Positions 22,729-32,492 of a stretch of 64,000 nt of DNA are shown one piece after another. The stretch spans positions 1-64,000 of the forward strand of contig JANDJZ010000021.1 in the NCBI GenBank assembly GCA_027943245.1. The letters are read 5' to 3'. Each line of letters opens with the position of its first letter. Within the stretch, counting starts at the first letter, position 1. This DNA comes from Acanthamoeba sp. SK_2022b. Lineage: Eukaryota; Discosea; Longamoebia; Acanthamoebidae. The position numbers and the translations under genes were made by a program. The notes under the pieces are model-generated. The model was not told the DNA's origin and searched no databases. It saw only the letters and a list, made by a program, of their open reading frames with translations.

Positions 22729-22952
22729 AAAAAGACAATACCTCTGCTTTGCTTGTTGGAGTTATGGGGAGATTTGGTGGCCTTCTCCTACACCGTTTTA
22801 GAAAAAGCAAACTGTGCGAACAGTGGTTTCACATTCTCCTCATTACTCCTACAACTTCATTTCAAGATTCGAAAAAGGTAACATTTTTTGTCTGCATTCT
22901 CGAAATCGTTGCTTCGCCCCGACCCACTTCGCACAACAGCCTACTTTTAACC

Positions 22953-24781
22953 ATGGCCCTGCTGCTGGACCTGCCAGTGGAGCTTCAAGACCTGATCCTT
23001 GGCCTTGTTGTGCTTCACACAGAACTTGCTGACAGTGGAACAGGAGAGGACTTGCCTCGTGCCTGGCTGGCTGGGGCCTGCCCACTCATGCGCGTTTGCC
23101 GCCTGTGGCTAGGCATCCTGTCCAACTGGCCCCAGTGGTGCGAGCTCTTGCCCTCACCGAGCCCCCCCTGCACATCGTTCTCTACCCCAAGGTTCACCCT
23201 TACCATTTTCTATTCATATTTGCGTTAGAAGTTATAAATTAATTGATAACAAGAACGTGCCCTCATTGCACAACCTGCACAGGGAGCAGTTGATGCTCAG
23301 CAAAGGAGCCGATGACCTCGCCTGCCATTGGCGACAAGGCGCCATACGGTTGGCTTCTTCTCTCTCCTACTCTCAGCACAGGCATACGCTGACCAGCTCC
23401 ACGAGGACGCCGGTGGGTTGATGTGCAGAAGTTGGTCGGGTCCCCACCTGGGGCTTGCATCTCTGATCGAGCGCTATTTGACACAACCAGGCCTGCTGTC
23501 AGGTAGTTCATTCATGACATTGACTCTCTCACTCACACACACACCCCACATTGTCACATGTAGCGTGTGGCCAACAAGAGACCAGATTCTACGAGTTTGA
23601 TCGATCGGTCATCTGCTTGAATGGCGTTGATCGTTGCTTGTTCATGTTCTGTCGGTACGTCCTTTACACACATCTCAACGATCATCGAGGCTTTTGCCCT
23701 GCGGCTCACTTGCCTCAAACAGAGTCCCTCTTCTTCAGAATGTCTGGCCATTATCACGCGATGGAGACGACTATACTACCGCCATAGGTGGCCCAAAACA
23801 CTTGCCGTTCGTATTAGGGAAAGAGATCGAATCCTGGTTCAGGCGCGCCTACAAGGCGTTCTACGGGGTGCGGCTCTACTTTGGGAGCGAAGCCACGGTG
23901 GTTGCTCGTCGCCTCGTAGCACGGGACAAACTCAGTCGCTTCCAAGAGAACGTCTTCCACTTCGCGGCAGAGGTGGCCCTGGATGCCCTACCGCCCTACA
24001 AGCACGCCCTTGTCTACAAGGCACCTATATTTCCACCCTCTCTCATTACGTCATCACTGCCCTCATTGCTTTGGCTTCAAGCTTGCCGAAGTGAGGACCG
24101 AGCTCGTGGTGGCTTTCCTCAGCGCCTTATTCTCCAACCCGATCAGCTGCTCCCTCTCGCTCCCTGTGAGGTAGGTGAGCCCCCACGTCGAAACAAAGCA
24201 AAAACCAACCCGCCGAGACATGCAGAGAGGGCGTGGAGTGGAGGCTGCACTGGGTAGGAGTGAAGACCCACTTTGTTGTCACCATTTCTTTCCCCGACGA
24301 CCGGAGACGCCAACTTGTGAGCGCCATGGTTTGTCAGGCAAGCCCACCCGCCTCATTCTCGCGGGACTCGAGCTAGTGTCTCACGCACGCACGCCGCTTT
24401 GCAGGATGTGGCCTACTTTGCGCTGCACATTCTCGGGATGCCCCGAAGTTGGCAATCCGTGGTGACGGTAGAACGCCCCTGTTCTCCAGAGCTGTGCTGT
24501 ATGGCGTTGCATGACGTGGTGGTGGTGGTGGTGGTGGTGGTGGTGGTGGTGGTGGTGGTGGTGGTGGTGGTGGTGGTGGTGGTGTGGTGGTGGTGTGGCA
24601 GGTCGTCTCGGAGAGCTCGGGGGCAAAGATAGGGCTGCATTACGACGTGGAGCAGCTTGAGAAGCACTTTCGAGACGGCGACGAGCGTCGACGAATGTTG
24701 GCCCAGCTGGCGCATTGTCACCAGGCGGTCCTCCTCGCTTCCTGCCAAGCCATGCGTCTCTGCCACGAGCGCTTTCGGTGA
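22953..24781 (+). CDS. F-box-like domain protein, unknown specificity
   Basis: The ATG at 22953 opens an F-box-like N-terminus (LDLPVELQDLILGLVV ... CPLMRVCRLWLGILSNWPQW). Further exons are supported by coding-like stretches in changing frames: near 23283-23348 (SKGADDLACHWRQG), 23382-23412 (AYADQLHEDA), about 23570-23655 (ETRFYEFDRSVICLNGVD), about 23755-24015 (GGPKHLPFVLGKEIESWF, RLVARDKLSRFQENVFHF), about 24075-24170 (LAEVRTELVVAFLSALF), about 24238-24330 (VEWRLHWVGVKTHFVVTIS), about 24405-24515 (DVAYFALHILGMPRSWQS) and 24600-24781 (HYDVEQLEKHFRDGDERR). Phases of the second and third exons do not join cleanly, so the model is approximate. F-box proteins usually bring targets to SCF ubiquitin ligases; the C-terminal part shows no domain I recognise. 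It follows directly on the transposon island. Confidence 0.55.
24516..24597. repeat. (GGT)n trinucleotide tract in an intron
   Basis: About 80 bases of near-perfect ggt repeats, interrupted twice at the 3' end, just upstream of the last exon of the F-box-like gene. If retained it would code poly-Val, poly-Gly or poly-Trp/Cys mixes, so splicing out is more likely. Confidence 0.9.
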
Positions 24782-25188
24782 GACCGTACCATAACCCGCA
24801 ACACCCGTGTGGCCTGCCACAACACCAACACACTGCGACAAACACCAGGAATTGGACGGAGCGCAAGTACAGAGATCTCGCTGCGATTAGGGGAGCGCAG
24901 GGCGGCCCACGATGTGGCAGGAAATGCACAACATAGTTTCGTGTGTGGTTCTGAAGAAATAAATGTAAAGTGGGTTGTGGTGCGCACTTCACTTCCTGCA
25001 CACCAGGGTCTCCTTTCGCGACACCTGGAGCGGCTGCCGTGAGGCAGCCAGAGGCCGACGCTGAGCTCGGGGTGGCTCCTGAGCTGGGGTTTGGGCGGTG
25101 CAGAAAAACAGTGGTGCTATCAGGGTTGTGAATCGTTTTTTTCAACGCCGCACGGCTTCAGAGTTTCAATACTTGCTCACAACAAGCT
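24782..25188. other. intergenic region between convergent genes
   Basis: 407 bases between the stop of the F-box-like gene and the stop of the minus-strand metallo-beta-lactamase-fold gene. It should hold both 3' ends. An AATAAA hexamer lies at 24958-24963. No further gene is supported. Confidence 0.6.
24958..24963 (+). terminator. AATAAA polyadenylation-type hexamer
   Basis: Hexamer 177 bases after the stop of the F-box-like gene in otherwise GC-rich DNA. Position fits a poly(A) signal; not proven. Confidence 0.35.
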
Positions 25189-26673
25189 CTAACAGTTGAC
25201 GCTAACGATGGACGCAGGCGAGTTGGTGTTGGCGTTGTTGACGATGAAGCCAAAGACGTGGCTCTCGCCAGCAGGGATGCCGCCGGCCTGGGTGCGCCAG
25301 TCGGGCAGACTGTAGTGGGGCCCGTTGGGGGTCACCTCCCAGATCTGATTGATCGATCCCTCGATGTTGAGCAGCACGTCGGTTACGGCAACCTGTCCAG
25401 GGGTGATTACCACGTTCCACAGCGAACGGCTCTGGCCGTTTTCGACCCACGTGCTCTGGCGGGTAGGGTTGAGCGTGGCGGTGCAGCTCTCTGTAATCGT
25501 TGTGTGAGGGCCCAAGTTGGGGTGAGCGAGAGAAGCAGAGCTGGCCAGACCAAGCAAAGGCTACGTACGCGCAGGGGTGTTCTTGAGCACCTTCCAGTAG
25601 TCGCCGTCGTTGGCCGCGTAAACGTTGCCGTAGGTGTAGCCGGCAGCTCGGATGGCCTCCTCAAGGACGCGCTTGTCGTCGAATTCAGGAAGGATGTGGC
25701 TGAGGATGAGGTTCTTGACACGCGAGCGCTGGGCCAGAGCAGCCACGTCCTCAATGCTGGTGTGCGCCACGAGGCCGCCACAATAGAAAGTGTCGGCGTT
25801 GGGAGCGCCAGAGGCCACCAGGCTCTGGTGGAATTCATTGGCCCAAGTCTGGTTGGTCACCTCGTGGATGAGGTAGTCGGCATCGACAGACATGGCCTCG
25901 ACAAGCGGGCTGTAGGCAGTGTCACCGCTGAGCACGATCTTGACGTCGTCGGTCTGGATGACGAAGCCCACGGCGGGGGTGAAGGAGATGTGGTTCACCA
26001 GCATAGCGGTCACATTGGCGCCGCCGAGAGAGAACACGGGCACAATGGGGTTGGTCTCGTTGATGAAGAACTCGTGGGCGTTGAACCAGAGCGAGTCGGC
26101 GGTGCCGATGTTGCCCACGTGTTCGCACTTGCCGTTGACGATCTGGGTCACGCGAGCGTAGGCGTCGGGCGCGTAGAAGGTGCGGAGGGAGTCGGTGAGC
26201 ATGGTGAGACCCTGCGGGCCGTAGACCTGGACCTTGTTGGCAGCGCCACGGCGGCCACGCACGAAACCGAGGTTGAGCGCGAAGCCCATGTCGCCGATGT
26301 GGTCCGAGTGGTAGTGGGTCATGGCGAAGTGACGCAGCTTGACGGTCCAGTCCTGGCACTTGTAGGTGCCCAGGTCGCGTGCGATGCCAGTGCCGGCGTC
26401 GATGAGCAGGTAGGTGCCGTCGGGCAGCACGATGCCCGTGGCGTAGCGGTTCCCGCTGGTCGGCTGCGGGCTGCCAGTTCCGTGGGTCATGATGTCGATG
26501 CCCGTGTAGTCGGACCACAGGTCGGAGCTGGTCGTGGTAGAATCACACAGGGCGCTGCGGCACGCTGTCGGCACGACGGAGCAGTCGGAGTACTCGCTCT
26601 CGCGCCAGCCTGCAGACGCCAAGGCCAGCAGAGCCAGCAGGGCAAAGAGGAAAAGATGGTGCTTGGCCATCAT
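25189..26673 (-). CDS. secreted metallo-beta-lactamase-fold hydrolase with CBM49-like tail
   Basis: 468 residues in two exons, 26673-25569 and 25490-25189 (phase 1 junction, stop TAG). An N-terminal signal peptide (HHLFLFALLALLALASA) precedes a metallo-beta-lactamase fold: HGTGSPQP and IDAGTG near the N-terminus, the zinc motif THYHSDHIGD (about residues 120-130), LSGDTAY with its metal-bridging Asp, HEVTN, and LILSHILPEF near the end. This set resembles the RNase Z/ElaC-arylsulfatase branch, but a signal peptide argues for a secreted enzyme rather than tRNA processing. The second exon adds about 100 residues (CTATLNPTRQSTWVENGQS ... NIEGSINQIWEV) resembling the CBM49 cellulose-binding module of amoebozoan wall proteins. 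Binding of cyst-wall or plant polysaccharide is inferred; the substrate is unknown. A TATA-like CATAAAAAG lies about 97 bases upstream of the ATG. Confidence 0.8.
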
Positions 26674-27210
26674 GATCGGGAGGTAGTTTCGGTGGTGTTG
26701 TGTGGTGGTAGTACAGATGTTGCAAGTAAATGGTACAGGTTGTTGTTGTGTCTTAGTTCGAGACCACCGCTTTTTATGGCGCCATCTCGAGTTGCCCAGG
26801 GTGATGGTGTATGCGTGGTGTCAGTGTTGCAGTGCGCCGTTCGCCTTGGATCAACACCCCGGGGGGGGAGGTGTTACGGCTAACTACCAAGCTCGCAAAA
26901 AGCAGCAGATCGTCCACCAGCAGGGCGCGTGCTGCTTGCCTGGCACGCGGTCGTTTAAGATATCTTACCAATAGCAACTCGAGTTGCAGCTACCTGGTGA
27001 ACTCCGGATCGGCGTTGCTACAACAACCGGTTTTTGGGAAGTTCTATTTATACTTGTATCAAATTAAGAAGGCAAACTCAGTTCCCACTGGACGTCCACA
27101 GGCTGAGTAACGCATCTCGAGGTCACCGTAGTAGAAGGCTGAGTGTTCACAAGTGTTGAACTATAGTTGGTTTTTTTTTTATCCCCTTGCTCCCACAGAA
27201 ACAAACACAC
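26674..27210. other. divergent intergenic region (shared promoter zone)
   Basis: 537 bases separating two divergent start codons. It has TATA-like elements facing both ways (26770-26778 minus, 27045-27053 plus), a G9 run near 26864 and a pyrimidine stretch ending tcccacag at about 27198, which looks like the 3' end of a 5' UTR intron of the plus-strand receptor gene. No ORF with coding character. Confidence 0.55.
26770..26778 (-). promoter_or_regulatory. TATA-like box for MBL-fold gene
   Basis: CATAAAAAG on the minus strand, 97 bases upstream of the ATG at 26673, in otherwise GC-rich sequence. Spacing allows a start site about 70 bases before the ATG. Inferred from sequence only. Confidence 0.3.
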
Positions 27211-30200
27211 ATGCCGACTGAAGCAGCACAGGGTGGCGCAGCTGTCTCCCGCCCCATTCGGTCGACCCTTCGACTGATCCTCCAGCTGGTCGCAGTACTG
27301 GCCTTGGTCATGGCCGTGGCTCCGCCAGCGACCTTGGCGGCCATAGATTTCTCCAACCCGCCCACAGTCATAACTCTGACCGGACACGCTCGAGGCGAAG
27401 CCCTGTTTACGGCCATCAACGCCGCCTACGCTTCGGAGACTGACGAGACCACAACCTCCTACCAGAGTAGCGCCGAGGTTGTTATCACGCTGCAGGACTA
27501 CATGCTGGAACTCAACGACGCCGTCATCACCACGTCCCGGCTTGACCCCTCCATGCCAGAGTCGCACGGCTGGAGCCAGTTGCCCATTGCGGCCTACGGC
27601 CTCGTTGTCACGGTGCCCACCACTGCACCGCTGGTCCTCAGTCGAGCTGTGTTGGCGAGAGTCTGGTCCGGCGTCATTTCGACCTGGGACGACCCGGAGA
27701 TAGCCGCCCTCAACGGAGGTACCTCGCCCCTATCGGGCAACATCAACCTCGTGGTTACCGAGCACCACTCCTCCGCCGACGAGTACATCAGCCCGACTGG
27801 CGTGTTCGGGCGAGCCCTGGCGCTATTTGACCCCATGGGCTTCGGCGCCGCCTACGCGACGCACAACCACAGCCTGGCGGCCACGCTGCGCACCATGGTC
27901 GACCCGGCGCGCCTCGTCATCCTCCCACCAGCCGTGGGCGACACCAACCGCATCAGCGCCGTCGGAAACATGGCCGACCTCGCCACCACTTACTCGCTGC
28001 ACGATACCGCCGTGGCTGCAGGCATTCGTTTCGCGCGCCTGGTCAACAAGGCAGGAAAGGTGGTTACCGCGCCCACCTCCACATCGCTCACCGCCTCGCT
28101 CGACGCGTTCGACCCTATCACCCCCGAGGCTTCGCTAAACATTGACATTGTCGACGGCACCGGCGATGGCTCGTGGCCCCTTGCCGGGCTGGTGTTCGCC
28201 ATGGTGAGGACGAGCTCCAACCGGAGCGACTGCGCCATGAGTAACGAGGCGCTCACCCTCTTCTCGTGGATGCAGCTCAACGACAACGCCATAGCCACCA
28301 TCACCTCGAACAACCTGGTGCCGCTCACGCTGGGCTTTCGCCGCCGCACTATTGATGCCATGTGCACGGTCACGTGCAACGGCGTGCCGACCATCTCGGC
28401 GAACATTTTGCTTGCTTCGGGCACCCCGCTGCCGCTTTGGGCCTCGCTCGCCAGAGCTTACGACCCTCAGGGTGGCGCCTTCCGGCTCAAGTACTTCCAG
28501 CGCAACCAGAACATCGCCATGCCGCTCGTGAGCGACTACAAGATCGATTTTGGCACCATCGCGATGCCCAACATCCCGGCCACCTACACGAACCAGTACC
28601 CCGACCTCACCATCATCCCCATGTTCCTCATGGGACATGTTGTCGCCTACAACATCCCCGAGCTGCTTCGCACGTCCACGCCGCTCGTCCTCTCGCTCGA
28701 GGTGCTGGCCAACATCTACCTGAACATCGTCACGATGTGGAACGACCCCGCCATCATCGCGCTCAACCCCGACCTCGAGTCCATCCTGCCTGCCCAACCA
28801 ATCCTGGTCGTACTAAACAAGGGTGGCCCGGTCAACGAGGCCGGCGGCCCTGCCGGCGGCAACCCCAACCGAGGCCTCGCGCAGATGCTCTCGGCCGTGC
28901 CGGGCTTCAAGGAAGCGGTCTACAGCGACAACGACACCGCCATCACCTATCCGGTAGAGTCCACTGGTCGAATCTTCCTGGGCGGCCGCGCCGACGTGCC
29001 CACCTACCTGGCCAACACTTCCTACACGATCGGCGAGTACGGCTACTCGTCGACCTCCTTCTACCGCACCATCCAATACGCTACGCTGATCAACGTCGAT
29101 GGCGGCATCGTGCGGCCGTCGGAGGACACTCTCGCCTCTGCGGCAAACACCATCAGCGAGATTCCTTCTAACTCATTCACCATCAACTCCCCCGGTCTGA
29201 ACAGCTGGCCCGTGGGGCTGTGGAACTTCTTTATGTTCCACGCCGAAACGCTCCCCAACTGCCGCAAGACGACGGCCCTGCTCGACTGGTTCTACTGGGC
29301 GCAGACTTCGGATGAGGCGAGAACCATCATCGGCTCGCTCAACTGTCTAGTGGCCAGCAAGGTCGAATGGCTGGCACCGCGCATGCTGGCCACGCTCGAC
29401 CGCGTCATCTGCCCGTCCACCAACCAGTCAGCCTTCTCGCTCCATCCGTGCGTCACCTTCATCGACGGCTCAACTGATCACGCCGTCATGTGCTCGGGCC
29501 ACGGCACGTGCAACAAACCGACGACCACATCAAAGGTTGCCACGTGCACCTGCGACGCCGGCTGGGAGGGCGCTCAGTGCGAGTCGGCCATCACCTCCTC
29601 GAGTCTGTCTGTCGTCGGAATCGCCGTCGGCGCGAGCATCGGCGGCACGGCGCTCTTGCTTCTCTTGCTCCTGGGCCTCGTCTTCCTGCTGATCCTGCCG
29701 TACTACCTGGCCGTGCTTCGCGATCGGAACCGAGACGCCGACTGGGAGATCAAGATCGACGATCTCGACATGGGCCCTCTCCTTGGAAAGGGCGGACACG
29801 GCGAAGTGCACAAGGCCATGTGGCGCGGCACCGAAGTCGCTGTCAAGACTCTCGCGACCGATGCCCTCACCCGCGAAGCAGTGCATGCCTTCAAGGTACA
29901 CGGCGTTGCCCTGCCTATGATCTTTCGGCTCTGTTCACTCATACGTGATACTCCCTGGGATGACGTAGGACGAGGTGCGCGTGATGACTGCTTTGCGCCA
30001 TCCCAACGTCGTGCTCTTCATGGCGGCCTGCACCAAGCCGCCGCACCTGTGCATCGTCATGGAGTACATGGCTCTTGGAAGTCTGCACGACCTGCTCGAC
30101 AACGAGTTCGTGGTGCAAATCCCGTTCGGGCTTAAGGCCAAGATCGCGTTCCAGGCGGCCAAGGGCATGCACTTCCTCCACTCGTCAGGGGTCGTCCATC

Positions 30201-32398
30201 GCGATCTCAAGTCGCTCAACGTGCTGCTGGACTCTAAGTGGAACGCCAAGATTTCGGACTTTGGGCTCACCCAGTGGTCGGAGAAAGCTAATACGGCCGA
30301 CGCTGTCGGCACCGTGCACTGGTCAGCGCCCGAGGTTCTGTCCAGCGAGGTCGACGCCAACCTCATGTTGGCCGACGTCTATTCCTTCGGCATAGTCCTC
30401 TGGGAGATCCTCACGCGCCAGATGCCCTACGCGGGCATGAGCCCCGCGGCCATCGCCGTCGGCGTCATCCGCGACTCGCTCCGGCCGCCGCTCGCGTCCG
30501 ACGACGACCCGGCGCTCTATCTCGACGGCGGGTCGCTGCAGCTCGTGGAGAGCGTGTCCGACTACATCTCTCTCACGCTCCTCTGCTGGCACCAGGACCC
30601 GCAGGCCCGCCCCGACTTCCTCGAGATCATGACGCGCTTCTCGCGCATCATCGACCAGGTGCGCGAGTGCAGCGACTCGTCGCATCCCTACCAAACGAGT
30701 AGCAGCAGCGGCAGCTCGAGCACTGTCCTTCCCCGCATACTGCAGTCCTCCTACACGAGCACGTCATCTGGCAGTGGTGACGGCGACCATGAGGAGGGTG
30801 GCAATGCTAGCCGGGCTCCTGATGGCAACGTGGCCATCGTGATTAGCGACATCGCGAACGCCGACGTCCTCTGGTCGGCCGCGCCCGCCGCCATGCGCGA
30901 CGCCACTATCCTCCACAATGACCTTCTCCGCGCGCTGGGCCGCGAGCACTGCGGACACGAGGCCGTCCTACCGCGCGGCTCGGTCGCAGGCACCTTCTGC
31001 ATGGCCTTCGCCGACCCGCTCAAGGCCGCCGCGTGGTGCGCTGCCGTACAGCGCCAACTGCTCGATATCGAGTGGCCCGAGCGCCTGTTGCAATGCGAGG
31101 TCGCCACCGAGGTCCTTGGCCACGATGCCGAGAACCGCGTCATCTACAAGGGACTCCGCGTGCGCATGGCGCTGCACATCGGTCGCGAGCGTCCCATTAT
31201 CCATCGCCAGACGCGCCGGGCCGAGTACAACGGCCCGACGGCACGCGAGGCTCTCCGCATGGTGGGACGTGCTGAGCCTGGCCAGGTACTGCTGAGCGCG
31301 GCCGCCGCCGCAGCCGTACGCCAGGGCCCCGAACCTGTGCGAGCACTGGGTGGTCGTTACAAGGGCGAGGATGGTGAGGACGGCCCTCTCCACGAGTTGC
31401 GTCCGTGCGGTCTCGAGGGGAGGCTCTTCGACAACCACGACAGCGGGTTCAACTCGTTCGCGGGCTCCACCACGGGGACCAACAGCACCGGAGCTTCATC
31501 AGCAGGTGGCTCTCAGCGGTTCTCGCCAGAAGGCCACGACATGACCAAGCATTACGTCACATCCGCCGACATGGTGCGCTGGATCATCGATTTCGCCGAC
31601 ATCTCCCTCACGCAGCGCGAGCCGGTCGGATCGGGCTCCTACGGCGTCGTCTACCGCGGGCGCTGGAAGGGCGTCGACGTTGCTGTCAAGCGGTTCGTCA
31701 AGCAGCGGCTCACCGAGCGCCTGGCGCTCGAATTCAGGGCAGAGGTCGCCTTCCTGTCCGAGCTGAGCCACCCCAACGTGGTCCTGTTCGTGGGCGCCTG
31801 CGTGCACGCGCCTAACTTGTGCGTCGTCACCGAATACATGCCGCGCGGAAGTCTATCGAGCGTGCTGGCCGACACCAGCGGCCAGAAGCTCGCCTTTGGC
31901 CTCCGTATGCGCATGCTCAGATCGGCGGCCAAGGGCGTGGCTTATTTGCACTCCCTCGAAACTCCCATCGTGCACCGCGACCTCAAGAGCGGTAACCTCC
32001 TGGTCGACCAGGAATACACCGTCAAGGTGGGCGACTTCGGCCTCGCGCGCATCAAGGAGGAGAACGCGACCATGACCAAGTGCGGAACGCCGTGCTGGAC
32101 TGCGCCCGAGATCATTCGAGGTCAGCGATACGACGAGAAGGCCGACGTGTACTCGTTCGGCATCATCATCTGGGAGGTGCTCACGCGGCGCAAACCCTAC
32201 GATGGCCTCAACTTCATGAACGTGAGCCTGGATATCCTCGAGGGCAAGCGACCGCCGCTGCCCGGTGACTGCCCGGAGGCTCTGGCCGACCTCATCAAGT
32301 CCTGCTGGCACGACAAGCCGACCAAGCGCCCGACCATGGACAGCGTGATAGCGGATCTGACCAAGCTGGTTGGCGACGACGGGGACATGCCCGTCTAG
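27211..32398 (+). CDS. receptor: tandem PBP domains - TM - kinase - cyclase-like - kinase
   Basis: 1,704 residues in two exons, 27211-29895 and 29969-32398 (phase 0). A signal sequence is followed by two PstS-like periplasmic-binding-protein halves (about 27350-28350 and 28430-29380; paired motifs such as LVVTVPTTAPLVLS and VVAYNIPELLRTSTPLVLS), an EGF-like loop (CSGHGTCNKP ... CTCDAGWEGAQC, 29490-29582) and one TM helix (29635-29710). Inside the cell lie kinase 1 (GKGGHGEVHKAMWRG, VAVK, HRDLKSLN, DFG; 29760-30630), a class III cyclase-like domain (30825-31330) and kinase 2 (GSGSYGVVYRG, VAVK, HRDLKSGN, DFG, CGTPCWTAPEI; 31600-32380). Both kinases are of the TKL/Raf-like type and look catalytically complete. 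The cyclase keeps the first metal Asp (ISDIANA) but has VAGTF where the second metal Asp normally sits and lacks the usual VN.AAR Asn, so it is probably inactive or regulatory. A surface sensor of phosphate or another small ligand is inferred. Confidence 0.88.
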
Positions 32399-32492
32399 AC
32401 GCCAATTACTGTATTCTAGAACACCTGCTGCGGCTTGTGAGGTTAAAAGAACAAAAAAATTCATTGTGTCCTTTATCTCCGCTCTCGGCAGG

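Larger units (their letters stand above)
17800..22790. other. CpG-depleted transposon-remnant island
   Basis: A 5-kb block unlike its surroundings: lower GC, almost no CG dinucleotides (I count about 22 between 18001 and 21240, while flanking exons can carry 8-10 per 60 bases), acidic and Leu-rich broken ORFs, and repeated short motifs. It includes a minus-strand transposase remnant, inverted and direct copies of the same segments in different states of decay, and recurring gatgYRcattgg motifs. Protein-like but interrupted stretches are seen on the plus strand at about 18209-18463, 18508-18788 (70 codons, then a TGA, then 22 more codons in the same frame), 20380-20530, 20762-20954 and 22130-22330. 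No intact gene is supported. The right edge lies near 22800, where CG dinucleotides reappear just before the F-box gene. Confidence 0.75.

Noticed and set aside
24381..25145. Minus-strand frame with a long poly-His run.
   Set aside because: The His run is the complement of an intronic (GGT)n tract, and the rest lacks motifs.
25189..26673. Bacterial origin by recent transfer for the metallo-beta-lactamase-fold gene.
   Set aside because: The gene has an intron, host-like composition and an amoebozoan-type CBM49-like tail; nothing in the sequence alone supports recent transfer.
30825..31330. Call of an active adenylate or guanylate cyclase.
   Set aside because: The second metal-binding Asp and the conserved Asn are replaced, so only a cyclase-like fold is claimed.
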